From Slackia isoflavoniconvertens (GTDB lineage Bacteria; Actinomycetota; Coriobacteriia; Coriobacteriales; Eggerthellaceae): a stretch of DNA of 54,368 nucleotides. The notes beneath the pieces are model-generated. The model was not told the origin of the DNA and searched no databases. It worked only from the letters and a program-made list of their open reading frames with translations. Where the stretch lies: assembly GCF_003725955.1 (NCBI RefSeq), contig NZ_QIBZ01000017.1, positions 1-54,368 on the forward strand. Reading direction: 5' to 3'. Below are positions 41,717 to 49,855 of this stretch, one piece after another (position 1 is the first letter of the stretch; each line of letters begins with the position of its first letter). The translations under genes and the position numbers were made by a program.

Positions 41717-42133
41717 CTACTCCTCACCCGCAATGCCGTCAGCCTCGAGCATTTCGTCGAAATCGTTCATCACGGGAATCTCACCCGCCGCAGGCGCTTC
41801 GATGCCATATGCTGCCGCGAGCGCACAAGCCTGATCGAATCGCAGCTGAGCCGCCTGTTGCTTGCCGGCCTGTTCAAGGTAATACGACTCAAGGGCCATG
41901 CCGCGCACCAAATACTCGACCACATGCGGATCGGTTCCCGATACGCTCAGAATGCCCGCGAAGCTTTCGGGCGCCAGCCCCAGTACCACATTCGCATCCA
42001 TTTCGAGCGCATTCGCGATGGCGTCTTCCACCGACGCAGCTTTCGCATCGGGGTCGTCGTCTTTCTCAACCGTGCGACGCATCGCCTCGACGAATTGCCA
42101 GATCAAACGCATCAAATAATCTTGCTGAAACAT
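41717..42133 (-). CDS. DUF6483-type hypothetical protein
   Basis: The 138-residue helical protein begins MFQQDYLMRLIWQFVEAMRR, a start common to a conserved family of unknown function in Firmicutes and Actinobacteria (DUF6483 by memory). An acidic stretch, a tetratricopeptide-like C-terminal part (ALESYYLEQAGKQQAAQLRF) and an acidic tail follow. It lies downstream of ruvB on the same strand, separated by a hairpin. No function can be assigned. Confidence 0.7.
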   Translation of the reverse strand: MFQQDYLMRLIWQFVEAMRRTVEKDDDPDAKAASVEDAIANALEMDANVVLGLAPESFAGILSVSGTDPHVVEYLVRGMALESYYLEQAGKQQAAQLRFDQACALAAAYGIEAPAAGEIPVMNDFDEMLEADGIAGEE

Positions 42134-42137
42134 GTTA

Positions 42138-42165
42138 GGAACCCCGTTCTGTCGAACGGGGTTCC
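42138..42165. terminator. Hairpin between ruvB and the DUF6483 gene
   Basis: GGAACCCCGTTC (42138-42149) and GAACGGGGTTCC (42154-42165) are perfect 12-bp arms. It lies immediately before the DUF6483 start and would separate it from ruvAB. The 165 bases between here and the ruvB stop contain nothing I can name. Confidence 0.65.
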
Positions 42166-42330
42166 CGCTCGACGCTGCGCGGGAATCTGGTGGACGATTT
42201 CGCTTTCATTCGTCGCTCGCATAGCGCTGCTACGCTTCGCTTCTCTTTCAAACGAGCCCGCCTCGTCAGATTCCCGTTTGCTGACTTTTGGCGTATGCCC
42301 AAAACTCGCCACGAGCTTGCTCGGGCTCGC

Positions 42331-43428
42331 TTATGCTTCTGTCCCAGGCATCTTCAGGCCCAGATGGTCAAACGCCCTGGCAGTTGCTTGGCGGCCCTTC
42401 GGTGTGCGCATAATGAGCCCTTGTTGAATAAGGAACGGCTCATATACGTCTTCCACCGTGCCCGGATCTTCAGAAAGCGCCGATGCAAGCGTGGTAAGGC
42501 CCACAGGACGCCCCGCAAACGAGTCGCATAAAAGCTCAAGGATTTTGTTGTCAAGGCCATCGAGCCCCAGCGAATCGACCTCGAAAAAGCTCAATGCCGC
42601 TGCCGCGGTATCTTCGTCGATATCGCCGTTGCCGCGTACCTGTGCCCAGTCGCGCACGCGCTTGAGCAGGCGATTTGCCAAGCGAGGCGTTCCGCGGCTT
42701 CGGCGCGCGATTTCAATGGCGCCTTCTTCATCGACCGCCACATCCAAAATGCCCGCCGAGCGCTTCACGATGTCAGCAAGCTCTTCAGGGGTGTAATAAT
42801 CCAAGCGGAACACGATACCGAATCGATCGCGCAAAGGCCCGGTAAGCAAACCCGTGCGCGTGGTCGCGCCGATAAGCGTGAAGTGCGGCAAATCGAGGCG
42901 GATGCTGCGCGCCGCCGGCCCCTTGCCCACCACAATATCGAGCACGCAATCTTCCAGCGCGGGATACAGCACCTCTTCCACCTGGCGATTCAAGCGATGA
43001 ATCTCGTCGATGAACAGCACGTCGCCTTCTTCGAGATTCGTAAGAATTGCCGCCAAATCGCCTGGACGCGCAATAGCCGGACCGCTCGTGGTGCGAATGT
43101 TCGCGCCTAACTCGTTGGCGACAACGGTGGCGAGCGTGGTTTTGCCCAAACCCGGAGGCCCGCTGAACAGCACGTGGTCCATGCATTCGCCGCGCTGCTT
43201 GGCCGCCTGAATAAGAATGGACAAGCTGTCTTTCACGCGCGTTTGGCCCAGATAATCGTCCAGGTATTTCGGGCGAAGCGAGCGATCGAGCGCCAAATCG
43301 TCTTCGGTGAGGTCGCTCGAAACCACGCGCTCGCGCGGCGTTTGCTGCGCGAAGCCCGCGCCCCCCGACGCCGAACCGCCCGAAGGTGCCTCGAACACCA
43401 TTCCTTCTATTTGAATGCCTTCAGCCAC
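42331..43428 (-). CDS. ruvB: Holliday junction helicase RuvB
   Basis: The 365-residue AAA+ motor has Walker [14 protein letters not shown], Walker [11 protein letters not shown] and sensor 1 [10 protein letters not shown]. The arginine finger region is GPLRDRFG, followed by a winged-helix C-terminus (GLMRTPKGR-like [16 protein letters not shown]). It starts at a GTG 12 bases after ruvA, with AAGGAAG before it. With RuvA it drives branch migration. No ruvC is in the window. Confidence 0.97.
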   Translation of the reverse strand: MAEGIQIEGMVFEAPSGGSASGGAGFAQQTPRERVVSSDLTEDDLALDRSLRPKYLDDYLGQTRVKDSLSILIQAAKQRGECMDHVLFSGPPGLGKTTLATVVANELGANIRTTSGPAIARPGDLAAILTNLEEGDVLFIDEIHRLNRQVEEVLYPALEDCVLDIVVGKGPAARSIRLDLPHFTLIGATTRTGLLTGPLRDRFGIVFRLDYYTPEELADIVKRSAGILDVAVDEEGAIEIARRSRGTPRLANRLLKRVRDWAQVRGNGDIDEDTAAAALSFFEVDSLGLDGLDNKILELLCDSFAGRPVGLTTLASALSEDPGTVEDVYEPFLIQQGLIMRTPKGRQATARAFDHLGLKMPGTEA

Positions 43429-43440
43429 GAATTACTTCCT

Positions 43441-44037
43441 TTACCCCACCGAGCCAAGTCGCTTTAAAGCATACTGCAACAGCGCGCCCTCGGTATTCAA
43501 TTCTTCGGGAGCACCCTTCAGCGCCAAATCGGCCTCGGCCAGCGTGAAGCCCATAGCAAGCAGACCGTCGCGCGCGCCCTGCAAGCGTTCAGTGGCGGCT
43601 GCCGTCGCGGCGCTGAACAGGTCTTGCTCGCCCGCCTGCGCCAAATTGCCCTTCAATTCCAGAATAAGGCGCTGCGCGGTTTTCTTGCCCACGCCCGGAA
43701 TGGTTGACACCGCCTTCACGTCTTCTGATTGAATAGCGGAAATAAGTTCGGCCGGCTTGAACGTGGAAAGCGCCGCCAGCGCCGCCTTCGGGCCAATGCC
43801 CGACACACCAATAAGACGCAGGAACAACGCATGTTCTTCCTGAGACAAGAAGCCATACAACGTCATAGCATCTTCGCGCACAGCAAGATGCGTGAACAGC
43901 GCCACATCGGCGCCCGCCTCGGGGAGTTTCACAATATCGGTCGCAGGCATGTACACGGCAAAGCCGACGCCGTTCACGTCGACGAAGGCCATATCAGCGC
44001 TTCGGCCGGCCATTGTGCCTTTCAGGAATGCAATCAT
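43441..44037 (-). CDS. ruvA: Holliday junction DNA-binding subunit RuvA
   Basis: The 198-residue protein has start MIAFLKGTMAG, two helix-hairpin-helix motifs (ISGIGPKAALAALSTF and IPGVGKKTAQRLILEL) and the small C-terminal RuvB-binding domain. The ATG at 44037 is preferred over the TTG two codons earlier; GAGAGG lies upstream. It is operonic with ruvB. A LexA-box-like site lies 58 bases upstream. Confidence 0.97.
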   Translation of the reverse strand: MIAFLKGTMAGRSADMAFVDVNGVGFAVYMPATDIVKLPEAGADVALFTHLAVREDAMTLYGFLSQEEHALFLRLIGVSGIGPKAALAALSTFKPAELISAIQSEDVKAVSTIPGVGKKTAQRLILELKGNLAQAGEQDLFSAATAAATERLQGARDGLLAMGFTLAEADLALKGAPEELNTEGALLQYALKRLGSVG

Positions 44038-44094
44038 CGGCAACCTCTCACAAGCGACAAGCGGCGAAAACCGCGCATGCCACGAATCAATCTA

Positions 44095-44108
44095 CAAACG
44101 TCTGTTCG
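44095..44108 (-). promoter_or_regulatory. Possible LexA (SOS) box before ruvA
   Basis: On the minus strand CGAACAGACGTTTG fits the GAAC-N4-GTTC LexA form of Gram-positive and actinobacterial lineages with one mismatch at the last base. The position upstream of ruvAB, a usual SOS target, supports it. Confidence 0.5.
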
Positions 44109-44226
44109 CAAATATACCATAGCGGCACAAACGAAAACATGCAGCCGCCGCTCTTTTTGCGACAACTGCACGTTTTGCCCTTAAGACGAAAAGGGTCAGC
44201 GAAGAAAGCGGCGCGTAACGTTTCTC

Positions 44227-44706
44227 CTACTGCACGGCGCGGGCCTCGCCGTCGACACCGAGCTGGGCCTCGAGGCGCTCGCCCTTGTCTTCGACCACGA
44301 CCGATTCGACGCTCGAGACATCGCCGCCAGCCACACGATATTCGGTAAGGCACAAGTCCATGGTCTCCATGTCGCTATTCGGTTTCTTCAAGCGCACAAC
44401 CAACGTTGAGCCCTCCTGGGTTATGGCTTCAATTTCCTTGCCTGGAATCGAGCCGCCCGAAAGCTGCAGCTGGATCCACTCGCCTTGCGGCTTCCAGCCA
44501 TTACCCGGCATGGCAACGATTGCGCCGCCAGAGACCTCCATGCACAACACGGGCAAGTCGGCGTCTTCTTCCCACGTCCACGCAGAGTCGTCTGTATTCT
44601 GTTTTGCGCAACCAAGCATCGTCGCAGCCACAGGGCCGCACGCCGCTGCGGCTACGACGCCACATGCCGCCGCCACGAACGTTCGCCTCGTCATATGCTT
44701 CGCCAC
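44227..44706 (-). CDS. Small Tat/lipoprotein-type exported protein
   Basis: The 159-residue protein starts at GTG 44706 behind GGAGG (spacing 5); an ATG at 44694 is the alternative. The N-terminus has TRRTFVAAACG and a hydrophobic run ending MLGCAK, so it is probably a Tat- or Sec-exported lipoprotein. The mature part is acidic, beta-rich by eye (GEWIQLQLSGGSIPGKEIEA) and matches no family I know. It lies in front of ruvAB but is separated by the putative SOS promoter, so it may be independent. Confidence 0.65.
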   Translation of the reverse strand: MAKHMTRRTFVAAACGVVAAAACGPVAATMLGCAKQNTDDSAWTWEEDADLPVLCMEVSGGAIVAMPGNGWKPQGEWIQLQLSGGSIPGKEIEAITQEGSTLVVRLKKPNSDMETMDLCLTEYRVAGGDVSSVESVVVEDKGERLEAQLGVDGEARAVQ

Positions 44707-45106
44707 GGTCGCCTCCGTTTCGCCCGAATTTCCGCTGAGTTCTTCGTTGCCTTCATTGTCCCATACGCATGACTCGCGCGTCGAGAAACGAAGTGGGAAC
44801 GCGAGGGTTAAACAAGAAACAAAAACGAGCGTAAACAGACACGAAAAAGAGCTTCCACACCCGTGGCAACCGCAAATTAGCACCGCAAATATCAATAAGA
44901 TGCCTGATGAAAAGCATGCCATTTTCAGCCAAGAAATTCACGGACGAAGCGAGAAAAGCCTCGAGCCGGATGACGTTTCGCACTCCACGCGTCGCATTCC
45001 CCCTGCACCTTGCACCCTCCACATTAAGCTCTCGTGCAGAAACCACGAACCCGATTTCCCAGTGCTACCATAGAGGGGTTTTGCAAACGCTTCACGGGGG
45101 ACTTTC
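44707..45106. other. Intergenic region, no gene seen
   Basis: The 400 bases between divergent starts have no supported frame. A GGGGGA ribosome site for the MFS gene stands at its right end. No dyad of note was found. Confidence 0.5.
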
Positions 45107-46498
45107 ATGCGCGGAAATATCGAATCGAACACGCAAAGCGGCGTTGGCGCCATTTTCGCCATATATCTTTTGGGCCTTTTGCTCGGCGGGCTATACGTGG
45201 GCATGATTTCACCCGTACGTCTCGTGATCCAGCAAGATTTCGGTCTAGGCGACACCGCGGGCATTTGGATGGTGAACATCTACACGCTGTTCTACGCCGC
45301 ATGTATCCCCGTTATCGGCAAGCTCGCCGACATCCGCGGCCGCAAGCCGGTCTTCATCGGTTGCTTGCTCGTGTTCATGGCAGGCTCGCTTATTTGCGGC
45401 CTGTCGCAAACGCTTGATAGCTTCCCCGTCCTGCTCGCCGGCCGCTTGGTGCAAGCCGTTGGCGCCTGCGGCATTATTCCCGTAGCGAACGCCGAAATAG
45501 GGGCGACGTTCCCTCAAGAAAAGAAGGGCATGGCGCTCGGCATAGCCGCCGCCGTTGCCGGTATCGCGAACGTCATTGGTGCCGCCGTAGGCAGCCTGGT
45601 CGTGGGCATCGTAGGAAACGATCACTGGTCGGCGCTGTTCTTCTTCGCCATTCCCGTATGCTTGGCGCTCATTGTCGCGAGCCTGCACGCTCTTCCGAAC
45701 CACAACGTCGAAGACTCAACGCCACTCGACATCCCCGGCTCAGTACTGCTCGTCGTCACGGTGCTGTTGTTCCTGTTCGCAGTTCAGCACATCGATGTGC
45801 GGCACGTCGGCCAGTCAATCGCGTCGGCGGAAGTGCTTGCGCCCGCCTTAGGCTTCGTTGTGGCGCTCGCTGCGTTTGTGCTGACGGAACACCGCGCGGA
45901 AAGCCCCGTGTTCCATTTGGAATACCTCGGCAATAAGCCTATCGTCATCACCATGGTGGTGAGTTTCTTTGTGGGCTGCGTCATTATCACCATGACAATC
46001 ATCCCCGAAGTCGCCGAGTTCATCATGAGCGCGCCGGTCGGCTCGGGCGGCTTGTATATTTTGCCCGTAGGCATCGTGAGCATGTTCGGCCCGCCGATTG
46101 GCGGCAAGCTTATCGATAAATTCGGTCCTAAGCCCGTTATGATGGGCGGCCTCTCCGTGGCGGCCGCAGGCTTTTTATTCCTCGCGTTCGTAAGCCTGAA
46201 CAGCGCAAACGCAATTCTGCTCATCGTCGGTTTGTCTATTATGGGCTTGGGTATGGGTTTTGCGATGGGCGCGCCCACCAACTACATGGTGCTCGAAAAC
46301 ACGAGCCCCACAGAAAGCGGAGCCGCAATCGCAACCATTGCGCTGGTTCGTCAAGTGGGCACCACCGTGGCACCAGCGCTGCTGCTTGGTTTTGTTTCTG
46401 CCACGCCGGGCGCACAGGGCTTCTTCCACATGCTGCTGTGCGCGGCGGCGTTCTGCATTATTTCCCTCGTGTGCATGACGTTTTACCGCAAGAAATAA
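45107..46498 (+). CDS. MFS transporter, DHA2-like (14 spans)
   Basis: The 463-residue membrane protein has about 14 predicted spans. The A-like motif is GKLADIRGRKPVFIGC between spans 2 and 3, with GRLVQAVGACGIIPVANAEI (motif C-like in span 5), as in EmrB/QacA-type drug:proton antiporters. The substrate is not predictable. GGGGGA is correctly placed before the ATG. It stands alone, convergent with the phosphoesterase gene. Confidence 0.88.
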   Translation: MRGNIESNTQSGVGAIFAIYLLGLLLGGLYVGMISPVRLVIQQDFGLGDTAGIWMVNIYTLFYAACIPVIGKLADIRGRKPVFIGCLLVFMAGSLICGLSQTLDSFPVLLAGRLVQAVGACGIIPVANAEIGATFPQEKKGMALGIAAAVAGIANVIGAAVGSLVVGIVGNDHWSALFFFAIPVCLALIVASLHALPNHNVEDSTPLDIPGSVLLVVTVLLFLFAVQHIDVRHVGQSIASAEVLAPALGFVVALAAFVLTEHRAESPVFHLEYLGNKPIVITMVVSFFVGCVIITMTIIPEVAEFIMSAPVGSGGLYILPVGIVSMFGPPIGGKLIDKFGPKPVMMGGLSVAAAGFLFLAFVSLNSANAILLIVGLSIMGLGMGFAMGAPTNYMVLENTSPTESGAAIATIALVRQVGTTVAPALLLGFVSATPGAQGFFHMLLCAAAFCIISLVCMTFYRKK

Positions 46499-46508
46499 GG
46501 AGGAAGCC

Positions 46509-46542
46509 GCCGGCGCCGGGACCAGCCCAAAACGTCGCCGGC
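46509..46542. terminator. Weak shared hairpin
   Basis: GCCGGCG (46509-46515) and CGCCGGC (46536-46542) form a short stem between convergent genes; its right arm touches the stop codon of the phosphoesterase gene. Confidence 0.4.
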
Positions 46543-47462
46543 TAGCGTGCTTCCCAATATCGCTTGCACGCTTCGGCGAATGTGCCCTCACCCGGGAACG
46601 GCACCGCGCACGCTTCAAGCGTTTCGGCGGCATCATCTGCCCCATTCGATGCGCCCAGGCCGCACAGCTCGTCGGGAGCGCCCGAGCCACACGAGCCACA
46701 CAACCCGGTTGACCCATCCATTGCACCCGGCTCGTCAACAAGCAACATCGACCCATCGCCGATGGGCGCACCATAGCTCATGAGCGACATAGTATCGCAT
46801 ACCCACAGGGGGTCGCGACCTGCCGTCATCCAACCGCTAGCATAGTTCTCCACGCGCTCGACCGGCGAATGACCCACAATTTGCGGCACGCCGGGCAACG
46901 CATCGTCGAGCATATCGCGCAAGTCGGCCCACAAAGGCCCCGGCAGCGACCAGCCCCCACGCGACGGCGGACAGCTGTCCAAATCGCCCCAATGCGACGA
47001 ATCGGCGAGCATCTCATTCAAGCGCTGGGCAATCGCTGCCGCATCAGCAGGCACGTCGGCCAAAAACCGCTTCGCCCACACTCCCGTCACACCCGCATGC
47101 GAGCACAAATACGGCCCAACCGCACAAGCGACCTTTGCCTGCAGGGCATCTTCCAGAATCGTTCGCAGATTGCGCATGATGGACATGATCGAGCCTGGGC
47201 CGCGCTTGCCACGCACATAGCAAAAATCGTGGTTGCCCAGCAGCACGTCGACTCGCATGCCGCGCCCGCGATGCTCGCGAACCCATTTCGCATAAAACTC
47301 CATAGCGTTTAGCTCATCGGCTTCGTTCGCGCCCCAGTCATCGCACGCGTCGCCCAAAAATACGACACGCCCAATTTCTGCATCACCAGCCAGCATCCCA
47401 TCGATACGGGGCAGCACAAATTGCTGCTTCAAATGCAAATCGCCCACAACCAGCGTTTTCAT
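46542..47462 (-). CDS. Calcineurin-like metallophosphoesterase
   Basis: The 306-residue protein has the metal motifs VVGDLHL (near residue 5), FLGDACDDWG, LLGNHDF, CSHAGV and VGHSP, the full set for a binuclear metallophosphoesterase of the serine/threonine or nucleotide type. A Cys/Gly-rich low-complexity stretch (CGSCGSGAPDELCGLGASNG) lies before the C-terminus and is unusual. The ATG at 47462 overlaps the stop of the small upstream gene as ATGA, with GAGGTGAG as ribosome site. The substrate is unknown. Confidence 0.85.
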   Translation of the reverse strand: MKTLVVGDLHLKQQFVLPRIDGMLAGDAEIGRVVFLGDACDDWGANEADELNAMEFYAKWVREHRGRGMRVDVLLGNHDFCYVRGKRGPGSIMSIMRNLRTILEDALQAKVACAVGPYLCSHAGVTGVWAKRFLADVPADAAAIAQRLNEMLADSSHWGDLDSCPPSRGGWSLPGPLWADLRDMLDDALPGVPQIVGHSPVERVENYASGWMTAGRDPLWVCDTMSLMSYGAPIGDGSMLLVDEPGAMDGSTGLCGSCGSGAPDELCGLGASNGADDAAETLEACAVPFPGEGTFAEACKRYWEAR

Positions 47463-47800
47463 GAGCTCACCTCGTATTCCAAGCGCAATTCGCACGCCCA
47501 CGTCAGCAGAACCTCGAGTTCAAAAAGCATCGACAGCTTCAAGCCCGGCCGTACTCTACTCAATTTCGGCCATAGCATGTCCAACGAGGCAATGCCCATG
47601 CAAATAGCAGGACCCGACAATCGCGCGAATCCCCTGCGTATTGTTTCGCCAACATGCCTGCGCCCATTCAGAACGACCATTCGAAACCGCCCTGCTACAC
47701 AGGCGGCTACGCAAGCGATTGAGCTCGCCAGGCTTTTACTCTTACCCGAGAGACGCGGCCCAATTTCACGTGTCGGCAACATCAAGCCTCGTGTGGGCAT
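47459..47800 (-). CDS. Small protein coupled to the phosphoesterase
   Basis: The 113-residue basic protein starts at the ATG at 47800 behind AAGGAG. Its stop overlaps the phosphoesterase start by ATGA, a strong sign that it is translated. The C-terminal part (LKLSMLFELEVLLTWACELR) is amphipathic or membrane-seeking. I do not recognise the family. It may regulate or assist the phosphoesterase. Confidence 0.6.
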   Translation of the reverse strand: MPTRGLMLPTREIGPRLSGKSKSLASSIACVAACVAGRFRMVVLNGRRHVGETIRRGFARLSGPAICMGIASLDMLWPKLSRVRPGLKLSMLFELEVLLTWACELRLEYEVSS

Positions 47801-48574
47801 GAGTATACTCCTTACAAGCATACAAATAACGATTCCACGAGCGCATCGCCGCCGATTATCGAGCATCCTTAAAACCCTTTCGAGAAGGCGCGGATCACCG
47901 GGATATTTTAGCTATCAAACGGACGGCCTTCCCCGCTTGGCACGTGGAATCTGATTCCACATCATCGCCACCCAGCAGAAAACAACGCAGAAGAAACGCC
48001 CGGCAAAGAAATCAAAACCGGCAGAAAATGCCACAATGGGGCCTCCCTGCAGAGAAATCGTTCCGAATTGTCAGAAAACGCCGCAAGGGGGCCTCTTTTT
48101 AGGCTTCCCATGACGAGCAATCCGATACTGCGACCGTAAAACCGCAGGTCGCAAATATCTTCAACGCCGAATTCCCCATTTCGTCCGGACAACATGCCTG
48201 CAATGAGGCCCCCTTGTGGCATTTCCTGGCAGAAATGACCCAACAAGACGCAACGCAAGGTTTGAACGGGAGGTCGACAATCCGTTTACCAGGCCACAGA
48301 CGGCACGCGCATCATTTCACCCGCCAGACCGCAACCAGAGCCGACCCGCGCGCCAAATCACAAGCGGCACAGCTACGTTTCCGCGCACCCAAGCCCTAAG
48401 CATCTCGACCGCGAGGCCGCGCCAGCACAGCCAGCATTTCGAACACCAGGCATTTCCCACATCGCCCACCAGGCCGCAAGCGGCACGCCGACGCCACGCC
48501 CACCAAGCCGCTAACCTCATACCCAACTCCATGTCCACCAAACCTCCAATGCCTCTCCCACCAGGCCTTTCGCA
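47801..48574. other. Repeat-rich accessory stretch without a clear gene
   Basis: The composition differs from the surroundings, and frames in it lack ribosome sites and known motifs. It holds the three GC-rich 24-26-base repeats at 48020-48230 and several degraded ACCAGGCC-type words at 48288-48566. It resembles decayed mobile or repeat DNA. Confidence 0.5.
48020..48230. repeat. GCCACAAGGGGGCCTC repeat, three copies
   Basis: Copies at 48020-48045 and 48072-48095 are direct, and the one at 48205-48230 is inverted. Each reads close to CAGAAAA followed by TGCCACAAGGGGGCCTC. Outer copies can pair to form a long stem. They may be ends or units of a small non-autonomous element. Confidence 0.6.
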
Positions 48575-48672
48575 TTTTCCAGAAAAAGCAGCCGCACTTT
48601 TCCATGTAGAGGGCAAGACGCGCGAACGGCGGCGCGTCCGAAACGCATCCCCCGCCGGAAAAGGAGCCCGCC
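48575..48672 (+). repeat. Duplicated leader, copy 1
   Basis: The leader begins TTTTCCAGAAAAAGCAGCCG, continues with TTTTCCATGTAGAGGGC and ends CCCGCCGGAAAAGGAGC before the ATG at 48673. It matches the leader at 49003-49093 over most of its length, including the ribosome site. Confidence 0.7.
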
Positions 48673-48789
48673 ATGGTCGAGCAAACATTTGAATGCAGCA
48701 ACTGCTACGAGGTTTTCAACAAGGAACACACCACCGAGGTGCTGTGGACCCAATGCCCCCACTGCGGAGGCAGAGCATATCCGTACTAG
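48673..48789 (+). CDS. Tiny zinc-ribbon protein (38 aa)
   Basis: The 38-residue frame has two CxxC knuckles, CSNC and CPHC, spaced by 21 residues, ending GGRAYPY. That is a minimal zinc ribbon. GGAAAAGGAGC before the ATG is a strong ribosome site, and the leader is shared with the gene at 49094. Such proteins can bind nucleic acid or act as partner subunits; nothing more can be said. It is below usual gene-calling lengths. Confidence 0.7.
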   Translation: MVEQTFECSNCYEVFNKEHTTEVLWTQCPHCGGRAYPY

Positions 48790-49002
48790 GCCACAATGAG
48801 ACGGGGCGAGCAGAAGCGGCCCAAAGCCAGGCACGCAACGCACATCGGCCGCCGAAGATGAACGAGGCCGAGCCTGCAACGCACCCGACGGCATACTTCC
48901 CACTCGCCCCACCTGCCCCACGCCGCCTCGCCGGAATAGAGCGCGAAGCACGGCCCCGCGACAACGCAACCGTGCTTTACCCGCCGACCAAGGCGGCGTT
49001 GG

Positions 49003-49093
49003 TTTTCCAGAAAGACCAGCCGCCGTTTTCCATGTAGAAGGCGAAATGCGAAAGCGGCTCACCCAACAAGCACCCGCCGGAAAGGAGCGCGCC
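49003..49093 (+). repeat. Duplicated leader, copy 2
   Basis: TTTTCCAGAAAGACCAGCCG, then TTTTCCATGTAGAAGGC, then CACCCGCCGGAAAGGAGC before the ATG at 49094. It is the partner of copy 1. Confidence 0.7.
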
Positions 49094-49801
49094 ATGAGCA
49101 AAGCCAAAAAACCAACGTCGATCACGACAATCAAGGAGTGCGAAGAAGCTCTGGAGTGGATTGACCTTGAGCTCGACAAGCTCGACCGCAACATACGCAT
49201 CACAAGCAGGGCAATCTTCTCGCCGAAGAAGTGGACCACCGCCATTAGCGGCATCCTGTGGTCGAAACAGGTCAAGCAGAAAACCTCCGACCACGTTTGC
49301 AACTCGCCCTTCCTCTCGAAGCTCGAGGGCTCCGCCCGCAGCGACCAGAGCCTCCAGGAAATCCAGCTGAGCCGCGTCATGAACACGGCGAAAGAGGTTC
49401 AAGCCGTGTGCGAGGAAACTTGCAGTCGCCTCAGCGGCGCGGTCAACGAAGCCCGAGCCGCGGTTGACCAGCCCGTCCATGTGGACGACCGCAACATCTC
49501 GGCGCTGCCCGAGGCCGACCGTGAGGCCATCAAACAGCATGACAAGGCCGTTCAGGTGGCAAAACGCGAAGCGGCCGCGCGCCAGGTCGAAAGCGAGCTT
49601 TCCGCCTGGACCGCCATGCAGACACGCGCGAACCGCATGGTAAACCGCACGTCGGAAGCGCTCGAAGCACGCCATGCCTTCACCGCCTGCAACTACGAAG
49701 TGCTCAGCGACACGCACCTCAAATGGGCCGCGCGCCGCGGAAACGACAAAGTCCTTCTTGGTAATCATAGGTCGCCCTTTCTCTTGGCAGTTGCGGATTG
49801 A
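49094..49801 (+). CDS. Coiled-coil hypothetical protein
   Basis: The 235-residue charged, helical protein has heptad-like stretches (ECEEALEWIDLELDKLDRNI, then a long helix around VAKREAAARQVESELSAW). There is no signal or membrane span. GGAAAGGAGC stands before the ATG. The last residues (LLGNHRSPFLLAVAD) are unlike the rest and may come from a frameshift or junction near 49760. It is the second gene with the duplicated leader and could act with the zinc-ribbon protein. The function is unknown. Confidence 0.6.
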   Translation: MSKAKKPTSITTIKECEEALEWIDLELDKLDRNIRITSRAIFSPKKWTTAISGILWSKQVKQKTSDHVCNSPFLSKLEGSARSDQSLQEIQLSRVMNTAKEVQAVCEETCSRLSGAVNEARAAVDQPVHVDDRNISALPEADREAIKQHDKAVQVAKREAAARQVESELSAWTAMQTRANRMVNRTSEALEARHAFTACNYEVLSDTHLKWAARRGNDKVLLGNHRSPFLLAVAD

Positions 49802-49806
49802 AACAG

Positions 49807-49838
49807 GGCGCGGGCGTAGGGGATTGCCCGCCCGCGCC
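49807..49838 (-). terminator. Terminator after arcA
   Basis: GGCGCGGGCG (49807-49816) and CGCCCGCGCC (49829-49838) are perfect 10-bp arms, 18 bases beyond the arcA stop. Confidence 0.75.
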
Positions 49839-49855
49839 GGTAAAAGGAACAGCCG

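Noticed and set aside
48317-48688. Minus-strand frame of 123 codons rich in Trp and Arg
   Set aside because: It is antisense to the duplicated leader and repeats; the same words recur in other frames of the repeats, so it is a shadow.
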